From: Mucor racemosus
Lineage: Eukaryota > Mucoromycota > Mucoromycetes > Mucorales > Mucoraceae
Length of the DNA stretch: 64,000 nucleotides
Assembly: GCA_027405735.1 (NCBI GenBank)
Contig: JAPEHQ010000005.1
Span: 1,674,001 to 1,738,000 of the forward strand
Direction: 5' to 3'
The notes beneath the pieces were generated by a model that made no database searches, was not told where the DNA came from, and was given only the letters and a program-made list of their open reading frames with translations. The translations under genes were made by a program, and so were the position numbers. Below are positions 21,106 to 35,075 of this stretch, piece after piece (within the stretch, counting starts at the first letter, position 1; the number at the start of each line of letters is the position of its first letter).

Positions 21106-24100
21106 TTATACCCAACTAGTCCAACCTTCATACATCATACACAAATTATCCACTGATGTAGCTTGTTCTATTGATCTGACAACTTGCTCCGAAACACTCA
21201 TTTTATGCTGGACCCCAAAGTCAATCCCCTCAAGCTTTGATCTAATTCTTTTCATAATCTTTGTAACATGGTTATTTGACGCAGGTTTAATAACATCTAT
21301 AAATGGATAACATGTGAATATATTAAATTTAGCTTATAAAAATATAACGTACGTGGGCCCTGAGATGTTTGTTGGTGCGATGTTCTATCATCTTCAGTAA
21401 TGTTAGATTCTTCATCTTCCAAAGCATTTGATAAAGAGTTATTCTTGACATTATCAGGACCAAATTCTTCCAGTGTTCGTAATGCAGTAAAATAATCTTG
21501 CACAGATTTAGAAATGATACCAATAAATTCCTGTAATTGACTGTAACTCCATTCTGATTCATAATTTATCTTTTCATTCAATTGTTTATCAAATTTCTTG
21601 AGTTCAGTGTTGATAACTGTAATCGCATCCAAGGCTGTCTATTATCGGGGGATCAGTCAAATGAATATACAAGAAAATAAACAATAACCTACCTTTGCAC
21701 TATTTTGAGCTGGTCGTAATTCGTTATCTGCATCTGTTTCAATAATAATAATTGATTCTAAAAGAGGCGCAATACCCTCAACTGAAGATCGAGAATTTCT
21801 TACAAGTGAATATACATTGGTTAAATGAGACTTTACTTCACGAAGCAAATACACTGGAAGTCGTCCCATAAAAGTAGAGTCTTCGCCTTCAATTGTAGGA
21901 GATAACATTGAATCATGATCTAAACCATGCTCTTCATCGTCACTGCCATCTTCGGCATTCAATGTTTCTGCTTCGATAAGCATAGATTCTTGCCATTGAT
22001 GTAAATTGTGTCTCAATCCAGAAAGACTTCCTAAAATAATCTTGCGTTCCTTATCTTGTTCAGCTTGTTTCTTGATAACACGAGTAGCAACTAAACTGAG
22101 ATTTGCTTGCAATTCCATCATTTGTCTATGACCTGCTTCCATTGCCTCGCTTTCCCAATCAACTAAAGGGTCGTAAACAAAAGCATCTAATAAAGTAACC
22201 AATACTTCCTTATGATTTCGAAGTACACGTAATGTTTCCTCAGCAGCTGTTTTAAACTGTCCATCTGCACCTGTAATACCCAATGCGCCATACAGGTTTT
22301 GAGTTAAACGATAAGGCACTAACTCTGGTACACGAAGTCGTTTACCCTTTTCAAAGCAAACATTGTAATCGATATGAATCACCTCTCCAGAACGGAAATC
22401 GATCAACATGTTATCCAAATGTCGATCACCCAAACCAATGATATAACCAATCATGGAAGTAACTGCTAGCGAACGAGCAAATGAAGTACTCTTTTTAAAC
22501 CATTCTGTAGCACTAGAACTCGAATAGTAAAGCTCTTTTTGAAGCAAATCACCGGGAGTTTCCTTGACTAACTCAAGGTATACCTTTTTGAGTACTTCTT
22601 TAGGCCAGTATCTTCTGTTTGCGGTAACTCGTAGCCCAGCAGATTTAAGAATAGACGCAACCTTGGCAGTAAATTGTTCGGTAGGTCGTTGCAAAAGACT
22701 TTGCATGTAGGCCTCGTTTGGTTTATCATTACTTAAAAGCATATGTGCAGTGGATTCTCGTTTCTGCCATTTCTTGAATAATGCGAAAAATGGTGTAGCA
22801 TCGTTGACCCATTGAATCATACCTGAATGATCGCTTAGTGGGATAACAGCATATGTTCTAGCTCGCATGCCGCGAAGAGCAGTGGCTCCATTTTCGCTCA
22901 AAAGACCATTAGTAGTTGTAAGTAATTGCATAATACGCTCATCCAAATGAAGATCTTCAAGTCCTTTGAATAAATAAGAATACTTTTTACCATCTGTGCC
23001 CTTTAAATCAAGCTTCTTTGGTTTAGTTTTTGTGGGTAATACAATGACATTGGTACCAAATGAATCAATGAAACATGATTCCTCATTTTCATTTTGACCA
23101 GGAAGACCAATCGGTGTGTTCTTCATACTATGTAGATATGGTGAAACTTGAGAAAGCTCTAAAATTCGAACTTTATGGGTTTCCGCCATCAACTGACGAT
23201 GGAACTACATTAAACAAGTGCATTTAGTAAATGATTGAAATTTAATAATTTATCCTTACCTGTTGAAAGCATTCCCAACCTTGTCGATAGTTCTTCATTG
23301 AGGTAGGTTTTTGGAGTAGATTACACGCATGAATTAACTGTTTACCATAAGACTTCTGGAACCATTGTTCATGAGGGGTCGAAACAACTGAATCATGAGC
23401 TGTTTCCAACAAGAACTTATCAATTGAAGTGATTATAAACTTCATCAAACTATCATATAATTCCAAAAATTTGGTTTCTTGTTGAGCATGATCGATACCA
23501 GATTTTTGTAAACGTTCAGATTCTTGACCCAATTTTGTGAATTGTTGCATTACATCATATTGTAACGAAGCAATCTTGTTTAACCATCTTTCCTCTAGTA
23601 AAACTGTTATTTTCTCCAATTCTTCTGCCATACGTCTCGTTGAGACCCATAATAACTCATTTCTGTCCATCATGCGGTTTGCAATTGTGTCTAAGCTTTG
23701 TTTTGTATCACGATTAGTTTTGGAAGATGTAGAATTGACAATCACATCGTAAACAATCTCTCTAGGATATTCATCGCAAATACGACTAATCAATTTTCCA
23801 ATGATTTGACGTACAAAATCGTTGGGATGGTTCAATTGCGCAAATAATTGTGGGATCACTGGTTTCCATAATTCCACACGCACAATTTCAATATGTTCTG
23901 TAAACAATGATTGTAATGCTTCGCCATATTTTGTCAGTATTCTTAGTAAACGAAGAGTTGCAGTGATAACCATAGATGTAGAACTAATATTTGTATTGTT
24001 ATCAGACTGTTTGGCAGAAATAATTAGTATGTTACGTATAAGTAGTCAAGATAAAGAAAATGCTTACACGCTGTTGATCATGGATGTCTAATGAAAGATA

Positions 24101-27100
24101 ACGGAAATATGCTTGAGCAGAAGCGTAAAATCTACCAATGATCATTTGCTGCAATACATTTAAAGTACCAGCTATAATGGCTTGACCATTTGATTCCAAA
24201 AATGGGGTCGTTTGCTTCAGATCAGTATTTAATGCGTCGAAATCAGATAATTCTTTGTCACCCACAGCAGTTGAGTATTTCAGTAGTAATCCAAATACCA
24301 TCTATGTGCAGTTATATAAGTAGTTATTCAATCAAATGTGATATTGTATTACCTTTTCGATTTGCTTAGAGTCAATTGACTCGTCTTTTGCTTCATTCAA
24401 AACATTCTGAATCTTATTTCTAGCCCAAAGAACAGCAGGCATTGATAGATCGGTTTTTGTAATATCATCCAGGATACGCCAACCTTGCTTGTAGTAATGT
24501 GTCGCATATTCAAACCATGGTCTTCCATCAGTAGTATTGTTTTCAATTGATTTCTCAAGAGCATCATCAATAGATACTTCAACGGATGATTGCAAATCAG
24601 TAGCCTTTATCTTGATAAGACTAGAGTCTAACTGATGCAATAAACCTTCCACTTCATTATCAGGGCAATTTTTTAAATAACGAGCCACGTTTAAATAAGT
24701 CTTGCTTTTCAAATCTTCATATCCTGGAGCAGATGTTACATGTACCAATACACTGTTTGCAGTTTTCATAGCATGAGCATATTCACATTGAGCAAACAAG
24801 ATTTTTGTACGTTCATACAATGCCAAATATTCGGTATCGGGAATATGGACAGCCTTGTTGATCAAATTCTCTGCTAGTATAATGTTACCTTGGCGACGAG
24901 CAACTTTGGCAGCATGCAATTGTATAAAACCTAAACATTGGCTAACTTCAGCATTATCAAATGCGTTATTATATGTATATAATCTTTCAAAATAAGTAGA
25001 TAGTCTTGCCCAATGCTTTGTCTCGGGAGGTAAATGATGAAAGTTGGATACATTTCCAGATGTCATGTATAACCAATCTTTTGCACTAGCAATCAAGTTC
25101 TCCCAGTCAGATTGAAGTAGTTGTAGCTCAAGTAAACTGGAAATGTTGCTAAAGATACCATCTTTGAGTACTTGAAGTATTCTTCCAGCTAATCGAGTAG
25201 TTATACCAGTATGTAATGAAGTATCGGCTGATGAAGAAGAAGAAGACATTAACCAATGTCTAAATGTGTCTAATCGAGATAATTCAAGGCAAGATTCCAA
25301 TGGAGCATTTGTAACGAATGTTTTGACATTTTGAACGGCCTTCTTTTGTTCCTCAAGAGATGCTTGATTACCTGCATTGAATGTACGTAAACTTTCACAT
25401 ATAAAACCATCTATAACAGTAGAGTCATTATCAAGAGCCTTTTGTAGAGAATCATAATCTTCCAAGCAGGTATAAAAGTGGATAACTTGACGATCGAGCA
25501 TATCCAAAATCCCAAATTCATCTTGATTTACAAAAGACTTGAGAATAGTTAGAGTTTTAATAGCTGCTTCATCACGACCCTGTAGCATAAAAATTAACTA
25601 AATGTATGCATATTTAATAAATGTATGTAACTTACAGACGCAAATTGAGCTGCTACTTGAAACCATGTAACATTATTTGAATTAGAAGGCATTTTTTCTG
25701 AATCTTTAAAAGGCCCAACAAGACAATCAAAGCTCCAATTATCTTTGAAATCGTTCGAAATATGCTGGACTCTTCTAATGAGCTTTTTGTACCATGCTTG
25801 CATACCATAAATCAAGTCCATATACTTTTCTCGAACACACGCTTCGACTAAAGCGAGATATTAATCTTTTTTTTTTTTTTTCTAAATGAAAAATCATGCA
25901 TTCCATACCTAAATCACACAAATATCCATTCAGTTCCTTGAACCAGTTGGTAATACCTGTCGATGGTATATTTGATTCTAATTCTTTCAATATCTATTAA
26001 AGAGTTGCACAGGTTTAATATCAAATGTCGAATGATATTTGTGCCTGAAATCAAAAAGTGTAATACCTGAGTAGCATGTGTAATCAGTAAATGATCGTTT
26101 CTAACAATTTTAGCACCTGCAATTATAGATGGCCTGATCCTCAAAAAGTAATCATGGCAGGTCTTTTTGTTTGTTCTAAAGAATACCAAGCTAGATCGAG
26201 GGACAGCCGGCAATGAACCAGTAGCACAACCATCTGTAGCATTAGAAATCTGAAGTTCCAAGCGATCTAGTAGTAATAATAAATGTCGTAAAAAGTCTAC
26301 ATTTTTGTCACCATCACTATACATAAAAGTATTAGATTTATATATACTGTATAGAAAGCTGCATTGGTTTACCATTCTTTTAATTCAGCATTAGATACCA
26401 AGGTTTGGAGCATACGTTCAAATGCAGCAAATGTCTGTTGTGGTCCACCAAAAGGAGTTCGCAATCGAGACAGCATACAATATCTGGCTGATTCCCACAT
26501 TGCCCAATAGCATAATAATGGTTCGCTGTTATTTATCAAATCAACTATGCTACCAAGCTCCATTTCTTCATTTAATTCAGCAAATATATTTACATTTTTC
26601 ATGTTGTTTACGGTATCACAATGGTGCAATAAGCGTCTAGCCCATTCAGACGAATTTTCATCATCAATGACTATAGGCTGATTTTGGTCATCACTTGAGC
26701 CACCGAGTAAATGCTTTGACATGCCTAAATGTTTCATAACAATCTCATAATGAACTGGTCTAAATGAACCTGTATGAGGTGTTGCCATAATAATACTCTA
26801 TAAAAACACAATGTTAATTTATGGAGCAATGTCAATATCAAATAGTGAATGTACCTGAATAAATGCAGTTGTATAATCATCAAATTTATTGACTTCAGAT
26901 ATCATGAATGGGTTTAAAGAAGTCAACAAGTCTTTACTTGCTCGCTGTACTTTTCCGTGAGGATTGTTGATACTTCGCTGAACATGTTCAAGAATTAAAT
27001 CAATGATTTCAGCAGATCCAAATACTTGACAGTAATAAGTTACAAGCTTAAGAATGAGTTGTTTTGTATTGCTGTTTCGTTCAATACCTAATAAATAATA

Positions 27101-29500
27101 AGTATATAAAAGAACCAGTTGCAAATATTAGAAATGATCCTTACCAGCAGCATAAAGAAATCCAGCCATGACAGGTTTAAACAGTGCATGAATATCCAGA
27201 TGTAAGTTTTCAGTATCATATAATTCGATTAAAATAGCCTTTACAAAGCTGCATAAAGATTGGCATGTTTGTAAATTCAATTCTTTCCAATGATCTAGCA
27301 AATCAGCTACTAAACAAGTAATCATTTCAACCGCATATTCGTCTTCCAACATGTAATGTAGACTAATACGACATTTAGCATAAATATACAAGATGTTATA
27401 CTATCAAATTACCTTGCCCAATAGTTCTTTAATAACTGAAAGCATGAATCAAATATATCATTGCACTTGTTGTGCCAAGCGACACAAAGCATTTCTAATG
27501 AGATTAAAGAATTTTCAAATCGTAACATTGGCCATACAGCAGCTGTATCAAGTAAAAGATAATTGTAAAATAGGGTATCTTGAATTTGTTCATCGTCGAT
27601 TCTTTTTGCTGATTTCTCATCAGGTAATGAAAATGCAATTGAGCCTTCATTTTGCTCAATTAATGACACAGTACGTTGAAGCATTTCTTTTTCTTTAGTG
27701 GCTGTTGCATTTTCTTGTTGCTTGAGTAGATGCTGATAGCTATTTAACTTTTCAATGAGTTGATGATTAAGTTGGTTTCGAGTATTATCAGATACAGGTA
27801 CTCTTATAAGGGATCGTAAGAGCAAAAGTATTCCACTTTTTAATCGATTGTTATTTGGATATTGAGATTGCATCTTGTATAATGGCGATGAATTTGTGTT
27901 TAACAATTGATATACTATCTGCTGGTCAATATCTTGACCCCAATAGTTGATAAACTATTATGCATTTTGAGTCAATCACTGCATCAATTCAACATTTAAT
28001 ACAAAAACTTACGCGCAAGAGTAAATCAAAATATATCTGGCAATCCTCGATTGATGTGAATTCCTGCTGGTAATGATTTCCAAAGAGATAAAGGTATAAT
28101 TTGTATTGATATGCACGGTAATTTGTTGGTTTGTATGATATTAACAAAAGTAATGTATTATTGACCAATTGTTTCCATTGTTCTTTTGGATTTGCTTGTT
28201 GTGATTCAGTAGCTATAGAAAGAACGCCAGGAAGTAATTTACTGAATGATGCATCTAATGTCTGATAGTCATGATAGTTGCCTGTCAAATTAGCCATTAA
28301 AGGTAAAATTGTCTCCAAAATTGCATGAAAACAGCTACAATCATAGGGATTAATGCATGATACACACATAAACAATACCGTCAAATTACCTTAATAAACT
28401 AAGACATGCTACCCATTTTTTGGTTTGTGCTTCATCGGTTATATTTGTCAAATCTTGAACAATTGTTTGCATATCAGTCAGAAAATGATTCAACAATTCT
28501 GCCGCAAATGGTAAATAACTAGCCCAAAATAAACTGAATTTAGAGTATGAAGAAACAATGATTGCTCTTTTTGATTCTGATAAATCAGGGTCCATATTCC
28601 ATCCTACTAATAGATCAATGATATCCTACACAACATAGAAATGTCAATATTGCAAAAATAAGCAATAATTATGGATAATTTACATTGAATCTCTGTCCAA
28701 ATATATTCTGATAATTCTCTGAAAAATAAACAAGTATTTCTATCACAATAGGAAGATATTCTGATGTATCCATCGTATCTAAAAATGAAATTATGCCAGC
28801 TAATATCATTGGTGACATTTCCAACGTTTGCTTGTATGTAAATTGATCTGTTGCCGAATCCACTAAAATCTATTGTCTCTGGATGTCATTAAACCTGTAT
28901 AAATTATCATGATATAAACTTTGCCTGTTTCAATAACTTCAAAAGCCATTTCTTCCATTCTCTATCCTTATTTGCTTCATTGACAGATGTCTCCCAAATT
29001 GAAATTCTATCAAATATCCAGCTCAAAGCAAGATCTAATCTCGTATAACAAGCTAATCCTGATACGATTTTCAACATGGTGTTTCTTAAAGCAGGTGGTG
29101 CTTTAGAGAATTCTACAATACGTTTAAGTCCTTCATCATATACACAAATGTCTAATAACTGTTTCTGTTCCTGTCGAAATTCTAACGAGTCGGAAATAGT
29201 TCCTCTTGCATCTTCCAACATTTTCAAAAGCTGGTTCGCGTTGCCAATTCGACGTGAGAATAAGGAATCATCATCATCGCTGAATATACGTCTTAATAAT
29301 TGAATTGCTCGGGTTTCATTTGATGTAATTGATTCTATTGTACTGTTGGTTAATGATGAAATCTGGTATGTTAATCAGATTGTAAAAATACCATAGGATT
29401 TTTGTACTTGTCGCTGATTTTTATCTCTATTTGACCCTCTAGAATTGTTTCTAGTGTATCCGCCACTATTGTTAGAAGTATGATTTCTCTTTGAACTCAT
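21106..29500 (-). CDS. SMG1: SMG1-like phosphatidylinositol-3-kinase-related kinase (nonsense-mediated decay)
   Basis: SMG1 phosphorylates UPF1 during nonsense-mediated mRNA decay. Eighteen exons: 29500-29392, 29334-28925, 28869-28684, 28625-28390, 28334-28013, 27954-27413, 27362-27145, 27087-26855, 26797-26373, 26316-26067, 25993-25909, 25847-25636, 25579-24353, 24301-24068, 24006-23260, 23204-21693, 21638-21353, 21296-21106. They give 2474 residues in one continuous frame; human SMG1 is about 3660. A short Arg/Asn/Ser-rich start is followed by a long HEAT/FAT helical region. The kinase has VLPTKTKPKKLDLKG, catalytic GLGDRHLDNMLID (about 2069-2081), and HIDYNVCFEKGKRLRVPE. The FEKG..LRVPE activation segment points to SMG1 rather than TOR or ATR. 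The FATC tail ends MYEGWTSWV. Intron 2 uses a GC donor. The first intron's acceptor has an alternative (29363 region), so the first junction is the least certain. Confidence 0.93.
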
Positions 29501-29857
29501 CTTCTAGATTTCCAACAAGTGAGAAATTGATTGTAGAAACAATTAATGTAATATGCGAGGTAGATAAAGGGTTTATACGAGTCACATGACTTATGTAATG
29601 GAAGCATTGTCAAATGTGCGATCTCAAATCAATCTATTTTCATCAGTTTTCAATTACTTTATATCAAATAAAAATGAGGGAATGATCTAGACATGTTATG
29701 ATCTATTTGTATTATCTTTTTCAAGCTAATCAATAAAGAAAATATTGCGCGAAAATATTTTAAAACACTGTCTTACTTTTATCAAATGTTAACATCCAGC
29801 ATACAATTCTTATAAAGGACCAATTTTTTTTTATTTTAATATGTCGAAATAAACATT

Positions 29858-30818
29858 TTAATAGTATCCTCTGTCATCAGTATCACTCTCATCATCATCA
29901 CTAAGAGCAGCTGTGGCTCTTGATTGATAAATTGTCCTTTTTGGTTCTTTATTTCTATCGTCTTCCTCAGAGATTTTCTCGGCAGGAACAGCACCATATT
30001 GCGACAATACAGCACGAAGACCTATCATACAAAAGAATCAATCACAATTCCCTTCAAATACCAATTTTACTTACTCTTAGCTGTCATTTTCATGCCGCCA
30101 AATTGAATAGCACCAGCCAAGTTTGCCTTAATATCGCCTTCACCATAGACTAACAAAGCAGGTACATTGTGATCAGGGAAATTAGGTATACACATATCGG
30201 CCACAATACGAACAAACTTTGTTGCTTTGAATTGAAGGGCTAATTCTGTTAAACAACGGTTCATCAATTTACAAGCGGGGATACTATAACAATGTGTAAG
30301 CCAAGAATATTCCCTTTTCAATTACAAAAACTAAACTTACTAGTCTTTATACAAATGAACAACCACATAACATTCCTTGCTTGCTTCTGTTACTTCTCTA
30401 ATAAAATCAGGTTTGGAAATCTCCTTTACTTCGCCATATTTTTCCTTTGCAGCTTGTGCTTGCATTTCCATCATACGTTTATGTCTAAGCAGATAAACTA
30501 AGTATACATATATATTTTCAGAACTCCTTTTCGAAATACCTATATTCATTCAAAACTTGATCATCTTCTAAATCCTCCAGCTCGTCTAATTCGTCAAGAT
30601 CTTTATCTTCAAGACTATCTAACTTTGTTTGTCTGGCTCTGACCATATCCACAAAAGCGTCTTCGAGCTCATCGTCCTTCTTTTCATCTTTGGGAGGTAA
30701 GATTCCTTTGGCGCGTAAAATGTCATTCCTAAATACCAGTCGATTTAATGCATCTAATTACATATTTATACGAATGTTTTGTTTATTACCACTCGGTATC
30801 AGCGTTAGGATCGTCCAT
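29858..30818 (-). CDS. Phosducin-like protein 2 (Plp2/PDCL3-type CCT co-chaperone)
   Basis: Exons 30818-30790, 30728-30540, 30484-30341, 30283-30075 and 30021-29858 give 244 residues. The N-terminus MDDPNADTEW then NDILRAKGILPPK is the PhLP2 hallmark. An acidic helix-rich segment leads to a thioredoxin-like domain with HKRMMEMQAQAAKEKYGEV, VVVHLYKD, IPACKLMNRCL, ADMCIPNFPDHNVPALLVYG and AIQFGGMKMT. The tail is acidic (SDDDESDTDDRGYY). PhLP2 proteins assist the cytosolic chaperonin CCT in folding actin, tubulin and cell-cycle proteins, and yeast PLP2 is essential. The stop lies 358 bp from the SMG1 start codon, with both genes on the minus strand. Confidence 0.92.
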
Positions 30819-31269
30819 GTTATTAAATTATGTTCCTTGGAAAGCTATGGAAGAGCAATTTAGATGATACTGTCTCGACAGGAACCTAAAATTTCCTTGT
30901 CACAAGAACGTGTATGCAATTTTATAAAATTGAAATTTGACACTCCTTCCATCATGATAGTTATCTTCGGTCATTTCTAATCGTATTGTATATACTGTAT
31001 CCAGAGTTATATATGTATAATTGACACCTAGTATACTTAAATAAGCAGGGCAAACCTGCTAAAACTATTAATATTGATACTGATATCAGAAACGATACGA
31101 TAAAAAATTCAAAAAGTTGGTGAAAGGTGGTCAATTTGTTTAGCAAATTACCTTCAAACATTTGGCCAAACTAGCCTCACATTTCTGGGCAGTCTAGCTT
31201 CATACAAATGCACAATTTTTTTCAAAAATAGGCAATATTTTCAAAAATTCGGTAAATTGAGAGTGGAAG
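30819..31269. other. Upstream region of the PhLP2 gene
   Basis: AT-rich, no gene seen. Presumed promoter of the PhLP2-like gene. Confidence 0.45.
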
Positions 31270-32530
31270 CAGAGTACCTGGAGCTATACTCCCCAATAGA
31301 TATTCTTTTTGTAGATACCTACTCAAGTAAAAAATTGAATTTCCATAGCTTTTAATCTTCAAAATTGGAGCGTCCCACTTTTTTATAACTAACTTCATAT
31401 TAAAAGACTTTTGGGACATATCTTATACACTGCTAAATATATATGAATTGGTCGTGCTGTGTTACCTGTTTCTAAATTTATTTTATACCGCACGAAAGAC
31501 TCAAAAAAAAACACGTAAAATATATTGCTTTTTCCTTCAAAACTGAGTCTTACTTTTCAACCCTGCTCTACTTTTGTTTTCACTAAATAATACCAAGGAA
31601 AAATTATATGATAATGTACTTGAGATGTCCAACTTTAATTCAAAAACGTGTATCCGAAAATATCCTATTTTTTGCAGTTGTTATAAATTTTTCAGTGCTA
31701 ATCTTTCAGATTTTACACGTATTTCACTCTTTCACTATTAAAAGTTGAAACTTTGAGGCTTCATATCTCTACAAAAAATTAAGTTATACTGACATTTTTT
31801 AATAATAAAACTTACTTGTTTTGCAGCGCTCTATAACATATTTTAGTATAAAAAAATTATGAGCACTTTTGTTTTTTTTCATTTTTTTTTTGACATTTTT
31901 GTAGCAATTTTCAAAATATTTGTTATATTGAGCAGCATTCTTTTTTGCATTGTTGTCATCAAGCTCGTTGAGCTCTCTCGGACCCAATTTAGGTTTTTTT
32001 AAAATATTAATTTTTCGTGGAGATATCCTTAAAAATGCGTACAAAAATATACCTTCATTTCTAGCGTCTATTTTTCCCTTATGTACCCTCATCCTAAATT
32101 CTGAATCTGAAAATTTTTTTACAAAAATCTCATTTTCTCTATGAAAAATGCAGATAGAAGGTTCATCAATGACTCGATCGATAGATAATAATTTTCTACA
32201 TTGTGTCCATTACTTATATTTGAAATGTATCTATAAAAAATGATGCGTATCTTCAAAAAACCTCCAAAATTTCAATCGTATTTTACACAAAATTTAACGT
32301 GAAACATTTGTTTGATTTTTATTTAGATAGATGCAGAATCCAAAAATTTACGAAAACTATTTAATACACTAGGTGGACTTACTTTGCAGTTCATGAGCAT
32401 TTAAACAATTTTGTGTTTTAGATGATTTTCGATCGTTTTTTGCAAATCAAATTTTCAACTCAGTTGGAACAGACTGTAGGCTGTAATGTAAATTATTATT
32501 TTGATTTTCTCTATCAAAAGCCAATAGTTT
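31270..32530 (-). repeat. Dispersed repeat E, copy 2 (inverted)
   Basis: Reverse complement of the repeat at 49900-51190. It holds the conserved frame on the minus strand at 32092-31799 (97 codons, MRVHKGKIDARN then ISPRKINILKKPKLG), the longest intact version of the repeat-E frame. In this copy the frame extends upstream of the ATG through RENEIFVKKF. Confidence 0.7.
31799..32092 (-). pseudogene. Conserved ORF of repeat E, copy 2 (longest version)
   Basis: 97 codons from the first ATG. Basic, lysine-rich and predicted mostly helical (FLRISPRKINI, KLGPRELNELDD, then a Lys/Asn/Tyr-rich tail). No catalytic motif or family recognised. Kept because the frame is shared by four copies. Confidence 0.4.
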
Positions 32531-33999
32531 TCGTTGGAATAAAAAATACAGAGTAGCTTACAATTGGATCTATCTTATGAATACAAAAAACTAATATCTC
32601 AATTATGGAGTTTAAATTGTACCATCAATTTTAAATCAGTTTCAAGTGAATGTTAAGGCAATATTAGGTTAACGTTATGTCAATGCACTAACATTCTGGT
32701 ATTAACCCTTTTATTTTGGGACAGATACCAATAGCCACGAAGCGAAGGTATATTTCTTTTTAAAATTTGTGAGAAATAAGCTCAATATTAGATGAGAAAA
32801 TTCGAAACCTTTCTGAGAATCATCTAAAACCTATTTTTCACAACCGTAGAAACCCGACAACAAAAAACTCTAACTCGATGAATTTTGAATTTAATAATTT
32901 TCAATTTTGCATGATAGTAAGTACGCATGTTTTACAGAACTGTCTCGAATGGGAACTTTAACAAGCTACTGTGTGCTGAGAAAACCATCGGCAAAGCACG
33001 CCTATAATTTGCTGCGCATTTTTATTCAAATCTGCAATAAAATTGAAGTAATTTTATAAAAATGAAAAATAAAATAAAAAATAAAAGCGTTGATAAATAC
33101 AATTATAGTCTTTCCACGGTTTTATTGTGGTTAAAAGAAATCTGAAGAAAAAGAATGATATCTTCATAAAGTATGCTATATTTATAGGAATTGTAAAATA
33201 GTGGATGTTTGTGTGTTGATGCCTATTTTACAGGTGTCAATCATAATATCTTTTATTGACATTCTTTTATAAGATACTTGGTTGAGATGTTGATACTTTG
33301 TTTGATATAATAAAATATCATTAGATGGATGTTGATCTTTCAACATTCCAGTTATAATTTAAAATGCAACTGAGCTTATTTTCATGGGATGTGATTCCTT
33401 ATCTAGAATTACTGCAACTGCGATTTTATGAGCAGGAGTTTTGGAATATATTATTAATGCAAAATAAGTACAGCTTTATATCATAGGTGTCGTGTTGTAG
33501 AAGGTTGTATTTTGATCAGGAATACTTCCTTTTACAGGCACCAGCAATATAGAGTTTCCTCGTTATGCTTATTGGGATCTGATTGGAACTCAGTCCTTAT
33601 GGAGCGAGATTCAGGTACAAATCGAGATCAGTTATTTTTCTGAAATGACAATGGCGACTTTGGTCTATAAAAGGTGTCATTTCATTGCAAAATCAATGTG
33701 AAATTTGTTCTCAATGAATAGGAACCCAAATAAGCCCTAATTCCACAGAAAAAAGATAATATTACTGTCTATCTGCTGGTAAATAAATGCTCCAAGCTTC
33801 AGCTCCCATGGGTTACTGGTTATTCGTTATTGTGCATTCTGTAACTTTTTTTTTTTAAAAAAAACAAGTTTATTACCTGCTATTTACACCTACTAAGAAG
33901 GGCAGTAAGCAGACTCGTTCTCGATGAATTATTATAGATTGAAATGAGCTCCCATTGCAATGAATATATACCTTAGGCATTGTTAATTAGATATAAACT
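32531..33999. other. Intergenic, no gene seen
   Basis: AT-rich. Around 33490-33860 there is a somewhat GC-richer stretch with a CTATAAAAGG box (near 33665) that looks like an LTR promoter, but no second copy or terminal structure could be established in this window. Confidence 0.4.
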
Positions 34000-35075
34000 G
34001 GTTGCATTAAGCTACCTGTTTCCAAATTTACATTACATCACATAAAAGACTTGAAAAACGCGTAAAATACACATTTTTTCCTTAAAAACTGGATCCAACT
34101 TTTTATTCCTACTCTATTTTTTTTCACTAAATAATACCACGATAAGATAATACACTAATGTACCTGAGATGTTCACCTTTAATCCAAAAACAAGTATCCA
34201 GAAATATCCTACATTTTGCAGGTGGTATTAATTTTTCAGTGCTAATGTTTCAGATTTTTACGCGTAATTCATTGCTAAAAATCAAAAACTTTGAGGCTCG
34301 ATATCTTCAAGAAAAATTAAGCTATATTAACACTTTTTAATAATAAAACTTACTTGTTTTAAAGTACTTTATAACATATTTTAATATAAAAAAAATCTGA
34401 CCACCTTTATTTTATTTTTATTTTTTTGGCATTTTTGTAGTAGATTTCAAAATATTCGTTAAATTGAGTAGTATTTTTAATACATTTATATTATCGACCT
34501 CGTTGAGCTCTATTATAACCAATTTAAATTTTTCCAAAATATTGATTTTTCGTGGAGATATCCTTAAAAATGTGTACAAAGGAATACTTTCGCTTCTAGC
34601 TTCAAATTTTCCCTTATATACCCTCATCCGAAATTCTGAATTTGAATTTTTTTTGACAAAAATCTCATTTTCTCTACAAAAAATGTAGCTAAAAAGCTCA
34701 GTAATAGCTCGATCGATAGATAATGTTTGTGTGCATTATCTCCATTATTTGTATTAAAAATATACTTATAAAAAGTGGTGTGTATATTCAAAAAATCTCC
34801 AAAATTTCAATTGCATTTTACGTAAAATTTAATGTCAAATATCTGTTTAAATTTTATTTAGGTGGATACAGAATTTAAAACTGTATAAAAATTATTTAAT
34901 AAACCAGGTTTACTCACTTGGTAGTTCATGAGCAACTAAACGATTTTTTTTTATCATTTTTCGATCATTTTTCGATCAGTTTGGAAAATTGATTTTAGAA
35001 CCCAGCTACCATAAATTTCAAGCTGTACATGAACTATTAGTTTGAATATCTCGACGAAAAATCAACATTTAATAT
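34000..35075 (-). repeat. Dispersed repeat E, copy 3 (inverted)
   Basis: Reverse complement of repeat E, about 80% identical to copy 2 by eye. The minus-strand frame 34627-34418 (69 codons, MRVYKGKFEARS then ISPRKINI) is equivalent to the frames in the other copies. The paired motifs GATTTTTCGTGGAGATATCC (near 34543) and CTCGACGAAAAATCAAC (near 35052) again lie about 500 bp apart in inverse orientation. Confidence 0.7.
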
